The notes under the pieces are model-generated. The model did no database searches and was not told the origin of the DNA. It saw only the letters and a program-made list of their open reading frames with translations. Shown in pieces: positions 1 through 8,918 of a stretch of DNA of 64,000 nucleotides. Position 1 is the first letter of the stretch; the number at the start of each line of letters is the position of its first letter. The DNA is from Halioglobus sp. (GTDB lineage Bacteria > Pseudomonadota > Gammaproteobacteria > Pseudomonadales > Halieaceae): assembly GCA_002699145.1 (NCBI GenBank), contig PABK01000058.1:1-64000 (forward strand), given 5' to 3'. The position numbers were made by a program, and so were the translations under genes.

Positions 1-180
1 GCCGCGCTCTTTCTCTTCCGGCGCATTGTCGATTCCGTCAAAGGCTACCAGTTCGCCGCCCCAGGTCTCCGAGCACACGCGGGTCAGCGCCGCTGTCAGT
101 GTCGTCTTGCCGTGGTCAACGTGGCCAATCGTGCCAACGTTAACGTGGGGTTTGGTACGTTCAAATGTTTCCTTTGACAT
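1..180 (-). CDS. tuf: Elongation factor Tu, N-terminal 60 codons (runs off the window)
   Basis: EF-Tu is the GTPase that delivers aminoacyl-tRNA to the ribosome. Only the first 60 residues are present. They begin [19 protein letters not shown] and carry the GTP-binding P-loop GHVDHGKT at residues 19-26. The ATG at 178-180 has a strong Shine-Dalgarno AGGAGA at 189-194, eight bases upstream. The gene lies directly downstream of tRNA-Thr, tRNA-Gly and tRNA-Tyr on the same strand, the arrangement of tufB in E. coli (thrU-tyrU-glyT-thrT-tufB), so it is probably co-transcribed with them. Identification is near certain; whether the distal part is intact cannot be seen. Confidence 0.97.
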   Translation of the reverse strand, partial: MSKETFERTKPHVNVGTIGHVDHGKTTLTAALTRVCSETWGGELVAFDGIDNAPEEKERG

Positions 181-270
181 TGCGACAGTCTCCTATTGCG
201 ACGGACCGGGCCAACTAGTTGATGAAACTTAAAAACACAACCTGATATAAAAATCAGTTATATTAAAATA

Positions 271-346
<76 letters not shown>

Positions 347-367
347 GCATTCCTTTAATCAAAATCC

Positions 368-441
<74 letters not shown>

Positions 442-610
442 CGACCAACCATATCCATGCCATCCATTGCTCAAGCGGGCGGCGGGTTGTTCGCTGGGGG
501 TCGTACCTGCCGGGTCCGCCACTCGGCCACCGCGGCTCAGACCCACCCCGAACCCCGGAATTTCCGCACCCGGGACCGTGTTCGAATCCATCCCGCTTCT
601 ACTCATTACA

Positions 611-694
611 TGGTGGAGGGGGGTGGATTCGAACCACCGAAGCTCGCGCGTCAGATTTACAGTCTGATCCCTTTGGCCACTCGGGAACCCCTCC
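611..694 (-). tRNA. tyrU: tRNA-Tyr (anticodon GTA)
   Basis: An 84-nt class II tRNA with a long variable arm and encoded CCA. The acceptor stem is GGAGGGG/CCCCTCC. Anticodon loop CTGTAAA gives GTA. It is the first gene of the tRNA-Tyr/Gly/Thr-tuf transcript and begins about a dozen bases downstream of a good -35/-10 pair. Confidence 0.96.
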
Positions 695-706
695 GAAAGG
701 CGGCAT

Positions 707-735
707 ATTGTCCTGATGGGCCCCTGCCTTGTCAA
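707..735 (-). promoter_or_regulatory. Promoter of the tRNA-Tyr/Gly/Thr-tuf operon
   Basis: On the minus strand a perfect -35 TTGACA (730-735) is separated by 17 bp from a -10 GACAAT (707-712), followed by a GC-rich stretch. The distance to the tRNA-Tyr 5' end (694) leaves a leader of only a few bases. A GC-rich discriminator is typical of stringently controlled stable-RNA promoters; that regulation is inferred. Confidence 0.65.
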
Positions 736-1050
736 CTGCATATCCCAATAAAATTACGGACTTACACCCTCCCGGCGGACCCGGCCCGGGGGGCGGGCCA
801 ACGGCGGGCGCACAGCGCCCCTGTCACGCCCTGGACAGGGCCGCGACGAGCCGCATCCGGGGCCTGTCCCGCGACGCCACCCAGGCTGCGCATGGCCGGC
901 GCACACGCGGCCGCCGCCTTGTCACACCCGCGCGACGCGGTTACAGTGACGGCCCGTTCGGCAAGCTTGCAAACAAGCCTGTTTACTACATCCCTGGCTA
1001 CCTGACACTACCCGCGCGGCCAGGCACCCGTCACCAGGAAACCCAGCCCA
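736..1050. other. GC-rich intergenic region between the tRNA operon and a sulfotransferase gene
   Basis: No convincing gene was found here. It separates two divergent units: the tRNA-Tyr promoter on the minus side and the sulfotransferase on the plus side. A small hairpin (CCCTGTC/GACAGGG, 819-840) and a Shine-Dalgarno AGGAA (1036-1040) serving the gene at 1051 are the only elements I can point to. No strong plus-strand promoter is evident. Confidence 0.5.
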
Positions 1051-1830
1051 ATGAGCGCAGAATCCCTGCTAGGCAAAGTCGGTCCACACGAAAAGGCCCT
1101 GCGCAGGTTCTTCCGCGAGTTCGACCTGCCGGCGGAGGTCCAGCCGTGGAAGAAGCGGGCGGTAATCCTGGTGTTCAGCAATCGTTCCGGCTCGTCGTTG
1201 ATCGGCGAGCACCTGCGCGCCACGGGGCGCTTTTCCGGCTTCGGCGAGCCGTTCAACCAGGACACGGTGATCCAGCGCTGTCAGGAAGAGGGGCTGGACA
1301 GTTTCTACCAGTACCTGCAGTGGATGGTGGACAAGCTGCACGTGCCGACCACCCAGTTCGGCATGAAAGCGTCACTGGACCAGGTGTTGATGTTGATGCG
1401 CTCCGGGGCCGTGGCGCGCTTCTTCCCCCACGTGCGCTGGCTGCTGGTTGAGCGCGTGGACCTGCTGTCCCAGGCCGTGTCGCTGCATATAGCCGAGCAG
1501 ACAGCCGTCTGGCACAGCTTCCAGGAAGACACCGGGAAAAAGCCGGCCTACAACTACAAGCGCATTCGTGAGTTATTGCTGGGCATCAGTGACAACTATG
1601 CGGCCTCCGCCTCCCTGCTCAGCCTCTGCGGCGTCACGCCCTACCACATCACCTACGAACAGTTCGTGGCGGACCCGGAGGCCGAGACCACGAAAATCGC
1701 GCAGGCCATGGGGGCGGGCGAGAATATCAGGATCAAGCGCAAGCGCCTGCAACTGCGCAAACAGGCCAACGAGATCAACGAGGAGTTCCGCCTCCAGTTC
1801 CTGCGCGACTTCCTCAAGCGCGGTATCTAG
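1051..1830 (+). CDS. Sulfotransferase family protein (Stf0-like)
   Basis: Predicted PAPS-dependent sulfotransferase of 259 residues. Residues 42-51 read FSNRSGSSLI, the 5'-phosphosulfate-binding loop that starts these proteins, followed by LRATGRFSGFGEPF, which resembles the Stf0 (trehalose sulfotransferase) subgroup. A late YEQFVADPEAET segment is the usual end of the fold. The ATG is preceded by AGGAA ten bases upstream. The gene converges on the acyl-CoA synthetase gene with one base between the stops. The acceptor is unknown. It is one of four sulfotransferases in this window and lies between tRNA-Tyr and tRNA-Thr(TGT), where E. coli has no gene, so it looks like an accessory insertion. 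Confidence 0.78.
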   Translation: MSAESLLGKVGPHEKALRRFFREFDLPAEVQPWKKRAVILVFSNRSGSSLIGEHLRATGRFSGFGEPFNQDTVIQRCQEEGLDSFYQYLQWMVDKLHVPTTQFGMKASLDQVLMLMRSGAVARFFPHVRWLLVERVDLLSQAVSLHIAEQTAVWHSFQEDTGKKPAYNYKRIRELLLGISDNYAASASLLSLCGVTPYHITYEQFVADPEAETTKIAQAMGAGENIRIKRKRLQLRKQANEINEEFRLQFLRDFLKRGI

Positions 1831-1831
1831 T

Positions 1832-3358
1832 TCAGGACGGCGCCTGTCCGGCGAAGCGTCGCCGCAGCAGGTCCTTGCGCACCTTGCCCATGGTATTCCG
1901 CGGCAACTCGTCCACCAGGAACACGTGCTTTGGCACCTTGAAGTTGGCCGACGTCTCCCGCACCCCATCGCGCACCGTCCCGGCACTCACCGGCGCGGAG
2001 CCGTCGGTCACCACCACCGCCGCCACGCACTCGCCGAAATCCGCATCGGGCAGGCCGATCACCGCGGACTCCAGCACCCCGGGCAGGGCGTCGATCACCT
2101 GCTCCACCTCTTTCGGGTAGACGTTCAGTCCGCCGCTGATGATCATGTCCTTGGCACGGCCGACAATGGCGACATAGCCCTGGTCATCGACCAGGCCCTT
2201 GTCGCCGGTGACGAAATAGCCGTCTGCGGTGAAATCCTCGGCGGTCTTGTCCGGCATGTTCCAGTACCCGGCGAAAACGTTCGGGCCGCGCACCTGTATA
2301 TCGCCTACCTCGCCCCTGGGCAGTTGCCGCCCGTCCGGCGCGCAAATACGCACTGCCACATCAGGTAGCGGCGGGCCCACCGTGCCCGCGCGGCGCTCGC
2401 CCTGCAGCGGGTTGGAGGTGTTCATGCCGGTCTCGGTCATGCCGTAGCGCTCCAGGATGCGCTGGCCGGTACGCGCCTCGAAGGCGTGGAAAGTGTCCGC
2501 CAGCAAGGGCGCAGAGCCGGAAACAAACAGGCGCATCGACGCGCAGGCCGCGGCGTCGAAACGCGCATCGGCGAGCAGGCGCGTGTAGTAGGTCGGCACG
2601 CCCATCATTACCGAGCTGTGCGGCAACGCGGCCAGCACGGCCTCGACATCGAAACGCGGCAGCCAACGCATACTCGCCCCGCTCATCAGTACACAGCCGA
2701 TGGCGACGAACAGCCCGTGCACATGAAACACCGGCAGGGCGTGCAGCAGGCAGTCCCGCGCACTGAAGCCCCAGAGTTTCGCCAGGGTGGAGGCGTTGGA
2801 CTCCAGGTTGCCGTGGGTGAGCATGATGCCCTTGGGGCGCCCCGTGGTGCCCGAGGAATAGACCAGCGCCGCAACATCGCCGGCATCGCTCGCGTGCGTC
2901 TCGAACCGCGCCGGGCAGCGCCCCGCGAGGTCGGCCAGGCTGCCCGCACCGGCATCATCCAGGGTGTGCAGGTGCCGCACATTTGCGCTGGCGCACAGCG
3001 GCCGCAGCGCCTCGTACCGAGTGCTGTCACAAACCACCAGGGACGGCGCGGCGTCGGCGAGAAAATACGCCAGCTCGTCGTCGGTGTAGGCGGTATTGAG
3101 CGGATGGTAGGTCATCCCGGCGCGCAACACGCCGAGGAACAGGAACAGGTTCTGCGGCGACTTCTCCACCTGCACGGTGACACGGTCACCGGGCTGCAGG
3201 CCCAATTCGCACAGCAGGTTGGCCACCCGGGCCGACTCCGCCTCGGCATCGGCGTAGGTGTATTCGCGACCGTCCACAGCGGTGAGCAGCACGGCTTGCG
3301 GGCCGGGAAAGTTGGCGGCGTAGGCGGCATAGAGATTCAGTGGCTGGCGCGCGGGCAT
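1832..3358 (-). CDS. matB: AMP-forming acyl-CoA synthetase, probable malonyl-CoA synthetase
   Basis: Adenylate-forming enzyme of 508 residues that would activate an acid with ATP and join it to CoA. Visible motifs are the ATP loop YSSGTTGRPKGIMLTHGN, the hinge region GYFVTGDKGLVDDQGY and the C-terminal catalytic lysine in RNTMGKVRKDLL. The stretches LPVFHVHGLFVA and RYGMTETGMNTSNPLQGERRAGT resemble malonyl-CoA synthetases (MatB) more than long-chain fatty acyl-CoA ligases. No malonate transporter or decarboxylase gene lies nearby, so the substrate is uncertain; methylmalonate or another short dicarboxylate is possible. The start at 3358 gives a complete N-terminus but has no clear ribosome-binding site. 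Confidence 0.8.
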   Translation of the reverse strand: MPARQPLNLYAAYAANFPGPQAVLLTAVDGREYTYADAEAESARVANLLCELGLQPGDRVTVQVEKSPQNLFLFLGVLRAGMTYHPLNTAYTDDELAYFLADAAPSLVVCDSTRYEALRPLCASANVRHLHTLDDAGAGSLADLAGRCPARFETHASDAGDVAALVYSSGTTGRPKGIMLTHGNLESNASTLAKLWGFSARDCLLHALPVFHVHGLFVAIGCVLMSGASMRWLPRFDVEAVLAALPHSSVMMGVPTYYTRLLADARFDAAACASMRLFVSGSAPLLADTFHAFEARTGQRILERYGMTETGMNTSNPLQGERRAGTVGPPLPDVAVRICAPDGRQLPRGEVGDIQVRGPNVFAGYWNMPDKTAEDFTADGYFVTGDKGLVDDQGYVAIVGRAKDMIISGGLNVYPKEVEQVIDALPGVLESAVIGLPDADFGECVAAVVVTDGSAPVSAGTVRDGVRETSANFKVPKHVFLVDELPRNTMGKVRKDLLRRRFAGQAPS

Positions 3359-3419
3359 GACATGGACAGAAGCTGGATACCGGGCGGGTGACTATAACCC
3401 GGTATGCACCGATAGAGAA

Positions 3420-3495
3420 TGGAGCTGGCGAGAGGAATCGAACCCCCGACCGGCTGATTACAAATCAGCTGCTCTACCTACTGAGCTACGCCAGC
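3420..3495 (-). tRNA. thrU: tRNA-Thr (anticodon TGT)
   Basis: A 76-nt tRNA with encoded CCA. The acceptor stem is GCTGGCG/CGCCAGC, and anticodon loop TTTGTAA gives TGT. In E. coli the tRNA-Thr(TGT) gene thrU directly precedes tyrU; here it lies 2.7 kb upstream of tRNA-Tyr, with two protein genes in between. Confidence 0.96.
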
Positions 3496-3540
3496 CTTGT
3501 ATCATAGGGGCTACTGCGAGCACCCGGATTGGAGGCCGGG

Positions 3541-3569
3541 ATTGTAGGGGATGCCTCTCCACCACGCAA
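3541..3569 (-). promoter_or_regulatory. Promoter of solitary tRNA-Thr(TGT)
   Basis: Minus-strand -35 TTGCGT (3564-3569), 17-bp spacer and -10 TACAAT (3541-3546), followed by a GC-rich stretch. The start site would fall near 3534, giving a leader of about 40 nt before the tRNA. Its own promoter suggests this tRNA is transcribed independently of the tuf operon. Confidence 0.5.
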
Positions 3570-3589
3570 CCGAGCCAGGGCCAGCCCTG

Positions 3590-4981
3590 TCAGTTCAATT
3601 CATCGATGGTCGTCAGTGTGTCACCGATATCCACAAAATCCACCGTGACAAAATTGGCTATCGCGCCATGCGTCGACTCGCACTCGGCAATGCGCTCCTG
3701 CAGCAGCGGGTTGTGATTCACCTGTTCGGCAAGGGCCGGCGAGCCGAACACGTCTGTCAGGAAGTGATTGAAGATAAACAGGTCGTTGCCCGGCGAACCG
3801 CGATTGTCCGCACAGGAAAAATCTTCTGGTACCGCGGCGGAGAAGTGTGTTTCAAAGGCATGGCTCCAGACGTTCATGAGCCAGGGATACGCCGGGTTCA
3901 CGGCGACATCCTGCAGCACGACGAGCCGGCTTCCCGCGTCTACCATTTGCCCGAGGGTTGGCCAGGCACCGCCGCCATGCACGTAGGCGTAGGGCGTGAG
4001 ACCCGCAGCATCGAAGGCGGCCGCCGTCAGCGAATGGCTTAGATATGACTCCAGGATGAGCGTGACCACGGCTCCGGGATTGTCGTCCAGGAAGGTGCGG
4101 ATCTCGGCGAGGCCGTCCACCAGCGGCTGTTTCCCGATCGCACAGATCGAGTGACAGAGATAGGCGCTGTCCGGATCGACGTCCGGCACCTGCACCAGGC
4201 CGAGCAGGTTCAGATCCCCCGCTCGGTAGGTGTCCAGCATAAGGCCGCGCACCCCCATCGCCAGTTGCGCCGGCACATCCCACGCCTGGTTGGGGCCGTT
4301 CCAGCCCCTGGCCGAACTCGACATGGCATTGTGGGTGGTCGCGTAGCGCACTTCATCAAAGCGTCGGTCACACAGGTCGTGCCGCCCATTACAGCCCGGC
4401 ACCACGAACATGGCCGTATCGCTGATCGCCTCCGCACCATCGTCCGCCACTACCCGCAAGGTATGCATACCCGGTTCGAGCCGGGTCGAATCCAGCCTGA
4501 ATACAAAGGGCGCGGCGCTGTCCTCCTCAACCCAGTCGCCGGCAAGGCCCGCGGGGAACAGCTGCACACGCGTGGGCGAGAAGTCGGTGAACGTCACCTC
4601 TACCGTCAGCAAACCGGAAGTGGCCGACCAGTCGGTCGCCACGGACATCTGCGGTGCAAGCGCCGCGTTTGCGAACAACGCGCGCAGCGGCGGCATCGTC
4701 TGCCCGGCAAAGCGTTCGACCCTGTCTGCGGACACGTCGAACGCGCACAGGGGAAACTGCCCGGCGCAGCCATCCCAGCCAGTGAACACCCAGCCGGGGC
4801 GAGGGTCAGCCACGTAGGTGACACGGTAATCACCGACCACGAAGTTGGCGCAGGGCTGTGCTTCCAGCGCGCAGTCGTTCTTTTGCGTGGAGGACTCGAT
4901 ATCGCCCTCCCCCACGATCTCCAGCGGGTGTGAACACGCGGCAGCCAGTATCGAGCTGGCCAGGAGCAGGAGCGCCCTCAT
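3590..4981 (-). CDS. Lipoprotein with N-terminal repeat-like module and PI-PLC-like phosphodiesterase domain
   Basis: Predicted secreted lipoprotein of 463 residues. The signal peptide MRALLLLASSILAAAC places the lipidated Cys at 16. Residues 16-105 form a Cys-containing module ending in GQTMPPLRALF that is clearly related to the N-terminus of the sulfatase at 10434-13343. Residues 215-460 resemble the PI-PLC X-type barrel: THNAM with the first catalytic His, GVRGLMLDTY, and LCHS with the second His. The enzyme would cleave a phosphodiester, perhaps of a phospholipid or glycan; the substrate is unknown. The start at 4981 is preferred because it creates the lipobox, has GGGAG just upstream, and avoids overlapping the next gene. 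Confidence 0.8.
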   Translation of the reverse strand: MRALLLLASSILAAACSHPLEIVGEGDIESSTQKNDCALEAQPCANFVVGDYRVTYVADPRPGWVFTGWDGCAGQFPLCAFDVSADRVERFAGQTMPPLRALFANAALAPQMSVATDWSATSGLLTVEVTFTDFSPTRVQLFPAGLAGDWVEEDSAAPFVFRLDSTRLEPGMHTLRVVADDGAEAISDTAMFVVPGCNGRHDLCDRRFDEVRYATTHNAMSSSARGWNGPNQAWDVPAQLAMGVRGLMLDTYRAGDLNLLGLVQVPDVDPDSAYLCHSICAIGKQPLVDGLAEIRTFLDDNPGAVVTLILESYLSHSLTAAAFDAAGLTPYAYVHGGGAWPTLGQMVDAGSRLVVLQDVAVNPAYPWLMNVWSHAFETHFSAAVPEDFSCADNRGSPGNDLFIFNHFLTDVFGSPALAEQVNHNPLLQERIAECESTHGAIANFVTVDFVDIGDTLTTIDELN

Positions 4982-5141
4982 GACGCACTCCCGCCCAGGG
5001 GTTCGACGGAGTAACGTAAGCGATTCGAAGTACACGATGTGATTCACATGAAAACCTGTCACAGCTCTGCAGCGGGTCGATTTCGTCAATGGAGGCCCTG
5101 AAATCAGGCTGGAGCCCTGTAACCGTTCATCGGGTAAACAC

Positions 5142-5720
5142 TCAACGGGCACTCGCTACAGGCGATACCCGAAAGCCGACAATCACGAGACCCGCCAGTG
5201 CGATGGCGAGCAGGCCCGCAGTGCCAGGCAGCGAAATGCTCACTTCGATGGGATCCGAGTATGTCCCCCTGCCACTGCCGACGGGTGCGAAGTACAGGTC
5301 GTTCCGGACGCTGATTGAGAATCCCTGCAGATCCCGCGAGAACGACAGATTGACGTCGTCATACCAATAGCACTGCGCCGAGGTACTGAAGCACACGCCA
5401 GGGGCCAACGACGGCGTGTACCGGAAGTCAGACAGGATATGGTAGTCCGCATCGACCGTCAGCATGGATGCATCAAGTTCCGCCGCCACCGTATTGGCGG
5501 GACTGACCACGAAACCATCGACGTCGAAATACCAGTCCACGATACTCGGCCAGATGTCGCCCGGAACGGGCCCGGCATCCTCGAAAATCATGTAGCCTGT
5601 TGCGACCTCCGCCCCGCCTTGCGCCCAGGCCACGGTCACATCGTAGCGGAGCAGATCGGCGCTGGCGCGCAGGGGAAGAAGGGCAAAAAGCACTGACAGC
5701 GCAACAATCCGGTACTGCAT
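5142..5720 (-). CDS. Secreted PEP-CTERM-like protein
   Basis: Protein of 192 residues with a signal peptide (MQYRIVALSVLFALLPLRASA), a beta-rich middle without recognisable catalytic residues, and a C-terminal tail SLPGTAGLLAIALAGLVIVG followed by basic residues. That tail is a variant of the PEP-CTERM sorting signal (short motif, hydrophobic helix, basic end), in which the usual VPEP is replaced by SLPG. Such proteins are processed by an exosortase and are often exported with exopolysaccharide. The ATG at 5720 is chosen for the signal peptide and the GGGAG ahead of it. The PI-PLC-like gene follows 160 bp downstream on the same strand and may share its transcript. Confidence 0.65.
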   Translation of the reverse strand: MQYRIVALSVLFALLPLRASADLLRYDVTVAWAQGGAEVATGYMIFEDAGPVPGDIWPSIVDWYFDVDGFVVSPANTVAAELDASMLTVDADYHILSDFRYTPSLAPGVCFSTSAQCYWYDDVNLSFSRDLQGFSISVRNDLYFAPVGSGRGTYSDPIEVSISLPGTAGLLAIALAGLVIVGFRVSPVASAR

Positions 5721-5754
5721 AGCCGAGGGCTCCCTGGTTTCATTATTTGCTACC

Positions 5755-5782
5755 AGTCTAGACGACAAGCGGTGAATATCAA
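5755..5782 (-). promoter_or_regulatory. Promoter candidate for the PEP-CTERM-like gene
   Basis: Minus-strand -35 TTGATA (5777-5782), 16-bp spacer and -10 TAGACT (5755-5760), about 35 bp upstream of the start codon at 5720. It would drive the PEP-CTERM-like gene and possibly the PI-PLC-like lipoprotein behind it. Confidence 0.45.
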
Positions 5783-5984
5783 TCTGGCGGCAGGCCCTTC
5801 TGACACCGGGGCTTCAATGCGTCACTTGCATGACAAGAACAGTCCTTTCTGCAAGCCGAATGCAATCGCGCCGCCAGCCCATTCAAGCCGTGACCATGAG
5901 ACAAGCACTGACGACTGCAAGGCGCAGGGTCTTACCAGGCCACACGGCGCCGGGTGACAAAAACGGCGAGCCGGATACAGCGGA

Positions 5985-6923
5985 TCAACTGATCGCGGCC
6001 ACCATGGACTCGATCTGCTCCTCGTTCTCGGTGAGAATCTCGGCGACACGGTCGCCACTCACGCCCATTCGAACCAGCGCATCGATATCGCCGAGATAGC
6101 CGGCCGCCTGTACGCCGGCCCGCGCCAGGAGATTGCCGACATAGAGCAGGTCGCTCAGGTCGGCCGAGGCGTTGCGGTCGCGCTCGCGCAGCTCCTGCTC
6201 GTCCACGGCGATGGCGATGGCGTCAGGGAAGCCCCAGGACTCGACCACGGCGCGGGCCACGCCGGTGTGCCAGTCGGCGATGATCTCATCCAGCGCCTCG
6301 CGGTCGCTGTACAACTCCTCGTTGTCCGCCGCCTTGGTAAAGATGTAGAACTTGCCCAGGGAGCCCAGCAGGCCCGCCAGCATCGCCTCCTCGGGCTTGC
6401 CCACGCCGCGCAGTTGTGTCGCCAGCACATAGGAGATGGCGGCGACCTTGATGCTGATACTGCGCAACCGCTTCAGGTCATCGATACAGGGGCTACCCGG
6501 CGGCGGCTTGAAGGCCTCGCGCGCGGCAAAGGAGACAGCGGCGTTCTGCACCATCTGCATGCCGATACGGGAAATGGCGGTGGGGATATCGGTAACCTCG
6601 ATAGGTCCGCGCCGCATCATCGCCGAATTGGCCATGCGCATCAGGCGCGCCGCGAGGGCGGGTTCGGTGGCGATTATCGCCGCCAGCGCCTCGTTGTCCG
6701 TATTGGGGTCGCGGATACAGGCCTGCACCTTGATGGCGGTGTCGGGGAAGGGCGGCAGGTCGAAATCACCTTGCTCCAGGTCCTCGGCCATCTGCCGCAG
6801 GAGCTGGAAGCCCAGCCGGCCATCCTCCGCTCTTGCTGCGGGAGCAGCCTGCGCGACCCCCTGCTCTTCCGCAGGGTCCGAAGCAGTCGCTGATTGATCG
6901 CCCTCGTTTCCTTCTTCTTGCAT
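5985..6923 (-). CDS. HDOD domain signalling protein
   Basis: Protein of 312 residues. After an acidic, low-complexity N-terminus of about 40 residues, the region from LEQGDFDLPPFPDTAIKVQ to about residue 250 matches the HDOD domain, a catalytically silent relative of HD phosphohydrolases found in bacterial signalling proteins. Characteristic stretches are IIATEPALAARLMRMANSA and PTAISRIGMQMVQN. There is no attached GGDEF, EAL or receiver domain. The start has GAGGGGG just upstream. A role in chemotaxis, motility or second-messenger control is inferred from family members only. It appears to be a single-gene unit, transcribed away from the methyltransferase at 7338. Confidence 0.85.
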   Translation of the reverse strand: MQEEGNEGDQSATASDPAEEQGVAQAAPAARAEDGRLGFQLLRQMAEDLEQGDFDLPPFPDTAIKVQACIRDPNTDNEALAAIIATEPALAARLMRMANSAMMRRGPIEVTDIPTAISRIGMQMVQNAAVSFAAREAFKPPPGSPCIDDLKRLRSISIKVAAISYVLATQLRGVGKPEEAMLAGLLGSLGKFYIFTKAADNEELYSDREALDEIIADWHTGVARAVVESWGFPDAIAIAVDEQELRERDRNASADLSDLLYVGNLLARAGVQAAGYLGDIDALVRMGVSGDRVAEILTENEEQIESMVAAIS

Positions 6924-7337
6924 GCCTGGTGCCCCCTCGAATTGTTAGCACAGGTCGAATCAGGCCGGAACCCGGGCAGCTCCCTGGCGCCGGTAGCCGC
7001 ACCCCGACGATTATTTCACACCAAAACAACCGCGGCGAGAAAACTTGCGGCGCCGGACCCGCGGACCCGGCTCTGCAGCCGCTTCCTCGCTGGCCAGGCA
7101 AACGGTTCTATCGCCCCCGCCGCCGCTGCAACTGCAGGATGTGTCTCACGAACGCCCCCTCGAGACTGGTCCCGACCTCTGGATGACGACCCGCAAATAC
7201 AAAAGGCGGATTCAGGCCTGGGCACATGCGGGAAACCCATGTGCTAGGCTGTTTGTACCGGCCAGGTTCCACTGACACTGGTACTGGTCGTCACACGTTT
7301 TCTGTGGTGACCCACGCACAAAAGGATAATAACAGCG
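6924..7337. other. Intergenic region between divergent HDOD and methyltransferase genes
   Basis: No gene was found in these 414 bases. Two small hairpins lie near the plus-strand gene: GCACATG/CATGTGC (7222-7244) and GTCAC/GTGAC (about 7289-7313). A Shine-Dalgarno AAAGGA lies just before the start at 7338. Promoters for both flanking genes must be here, but no pair of boxes is strong enough to name. Confidence 0.45.
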
Positions 7338-8087
7338 ATGACAGAACCAAATCTGCAAGTTCCCCGAGAGCTGCGGCGCGGCGGCAAGCTTGAGGACGAG
7401 GCGTACGCCCAGTCCTCGGCGCTGCAACTGATCGACCTGATCTGCGATTGCTTAGAGGTCCCGGACCTGGGCAATGCCAGTGTGCTCGACATGGGCTGTG
7501 GTTACCGGCTCGCGCAGACCATGCTGCGCAATAACGTGCCGATAGGCCACTACAGCGGTCTGGATGTGTACCACGAACTGATCGCCTACCTGCAGGAGAA
7601 CGTCAACGACGAACGCTTTGAGTTCCACCCTCTGAACCTGCACAACGAGATGTACAACCCCGGCGGGGAGTTGCTCTCGGCGGACTTTCAGCTACCGGTG
7701 CCGGAGGCGTCCTTCGACATCATCTGCCTGTTCTCCGTGTTCACACACCTGGCGCCCCACGATTATTCGGCCATGCTGAAAATGCTGCGCCGCTATGTCA
7801 AGCCTGGCGGAGGACTACTGTTCAGCCTGTTCGTGTACGAGACCACGGCGGGAGGGCTGGGCTTCATCGACAAAATCTCCACCGGGCTGAATATCAGTGC
7901 CACGGATATAGAGAACTGGTCCGGGCCGCCCGCCTTCAAGGACTGGGATCCACAACAACCGCTGAAATGGGCGATCTACTCGCGCGAGCACGCCCTGGAA
8001 CTGGTCGAGGGCACAGGTTGGAAAGTCGAATCACTCAACGACCCCAGGACGTATATCCAGCACCATATGCTCTGCACGCCGGAGTAA
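7338..8087 (+). CDS. Class I SAM-dependent methyltransferase
   Basis: Protein of 249 residues. VLDMGCGYRLAQTM near residue 50 is the SAM-binding motif I of class I methyltransferases, followed by HYSGLDVYHELI with the acidic residue that binds the SAM ribose, and FDIICLFSVFTHL as motif IV. The acceptor is unknown. The sulfotransferase gene at 8095 starts seven bases after the stop on the same strand, so the two probably form an operon that modifies the same molecule, for example a glycan or lipid. That shared substrate is inference. Confidence 0.82.
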   Translation: MTEPNLQVPRELRRGGKLEDEAYAQSSALQLIDLICDCLEVPDLGNASVLDMGCGYRLAQTMLRNNVPIGHYSGLDVYHELIAYLQENVNDERFEFHPLNLHNEMYNPGGELLSADFQLPVPEASFDIICLFSVFTHLAPHDYSAMLKMLRRYVKPGGGLLFSLFVYETTAGGLGFIDKISTGLNISATDIENWSGPPAFKDWDPQQPLKWAIYSREHALELVEGTGWKVESLNDPRTYIQHHMLCTPE

Positions 8088-8094
8088 TCCGCGA

Positions 8095-8892
8095 ATGTCA
8101 CGCCTGTTCCGCTACAGCAGCAAGAGCCACGCGTCACTGGCCACCAACCAGCCGCACGTGTTCGCGCAGCAACACGCACTGAATATCTATCGCTGCGAAG
8201 CGATCTACAGCTTCATCCCGAAGAACGCCTGCTCCACCATGCGCACCACCCTGGCGATCGCCAATGGCTGTATCCGCGACGAGCGGGACTTCAACTGGAT
8301 TCACCAGAACAACGCCACCTTTGCGGCCAGCCTGGCGGAGCTGGCCAGGGCGAAGTACACGTTCACCATTCTGCGCTGCCCCTTCGCGCGCCTGCTCAGC
8401 GTCTACCTGGACAAATTCCTCAACCGGAACCCCGTGGCCTGGCGCTACATAGACCTGCACCGGCGCGGCATCGAGATGCGCGACATCAGCTTCGAGTTTT
8501 TCGTGCGCAGCATGTGCAAGGCCGCCATCCGCGAAGGCGACATTCACTGGATGCCCCAGGTCAACTTTCTCGTCTACGAGCGGTACGACGATTACTTCGC
8601 GGTGGAGGATATGCCGCAGCTGGTGCGCATACTCAAGGACAGGATAGACCTGGACGTGATCGACGCGCGCCCGCTGACCCGACACGGCACAACGGGTTAC
8701 CGCAAGCTGCGCAAGGCGCAGCCGTTCCGGCTGTCACCGCTGGAACTACTGAATCACAAGGAGCGCGGCGCCCTGCCCGATATCGAGGCCATGTACAACG
8801 ACGAACTGGTCGACTGCGTGCGACGCGCCTACAAAAGCGACATTGCCCTCTACAAGCGCGTACTCGACAGGAAGCACCTGTTCGCTGAATAA
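8095..8892 (+). CDS. Sulfotransferase family 2-like protein
   Basis: Predicted PAPS-dependent sulfotransferase of 265 residues, similar in pattern to carbohydrate sulfotransferases. YSFIPKNACSTMRTTLA (residues 39-55) is the 5'-phosphosulfate-binding segment. FTILRCPFARLLSVYLDKFL (residues 92-111) is the 3'-phosphate-binding segment with the conserved Arg and Ser. It follows a methyltransferase gene by seven bases and probably shares its transcript. The 26-bp gap to the next gene (diguanylate cyclase) leaves open whether that one is also in the operon. Confidence 0.78.
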   Translation: MSRLFRYSSKSHASLATNQPHVFAQQHALNIYRCEAIYSFIPKNACSTMRTTLAIANGCIRDERDFNWIHQNNATFAASLAELARAKYTFTILRCPFARLLSVYLDKFLNRNPVAWRYIDLHRRGIEMRDISFEFFVRSMCKAAIREGDIHWMPQVNFLVYERYDDYFAVEDMPQLVRILKDRIDLDVIDARPLTRHGTTGYRKLRKAQPFRLSPLELLNHKERGALPDIEAMYNDELVDCVRRAYKSDIALYKRVLDRKHLFAE

Positions 8893-8918
8893 ACGGCGCG
8901 CGCAGCCACCCGCACCCC

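Noticed and set aside
5098..5152. Longer start for the PI-PLC-like lipoprotein at 5152
   Set aside because: It would overlap the PEP-CTERM-like gene and bury the signal peptide and lipobox inside the protein; the ATG at 4981 has a ribosome site.
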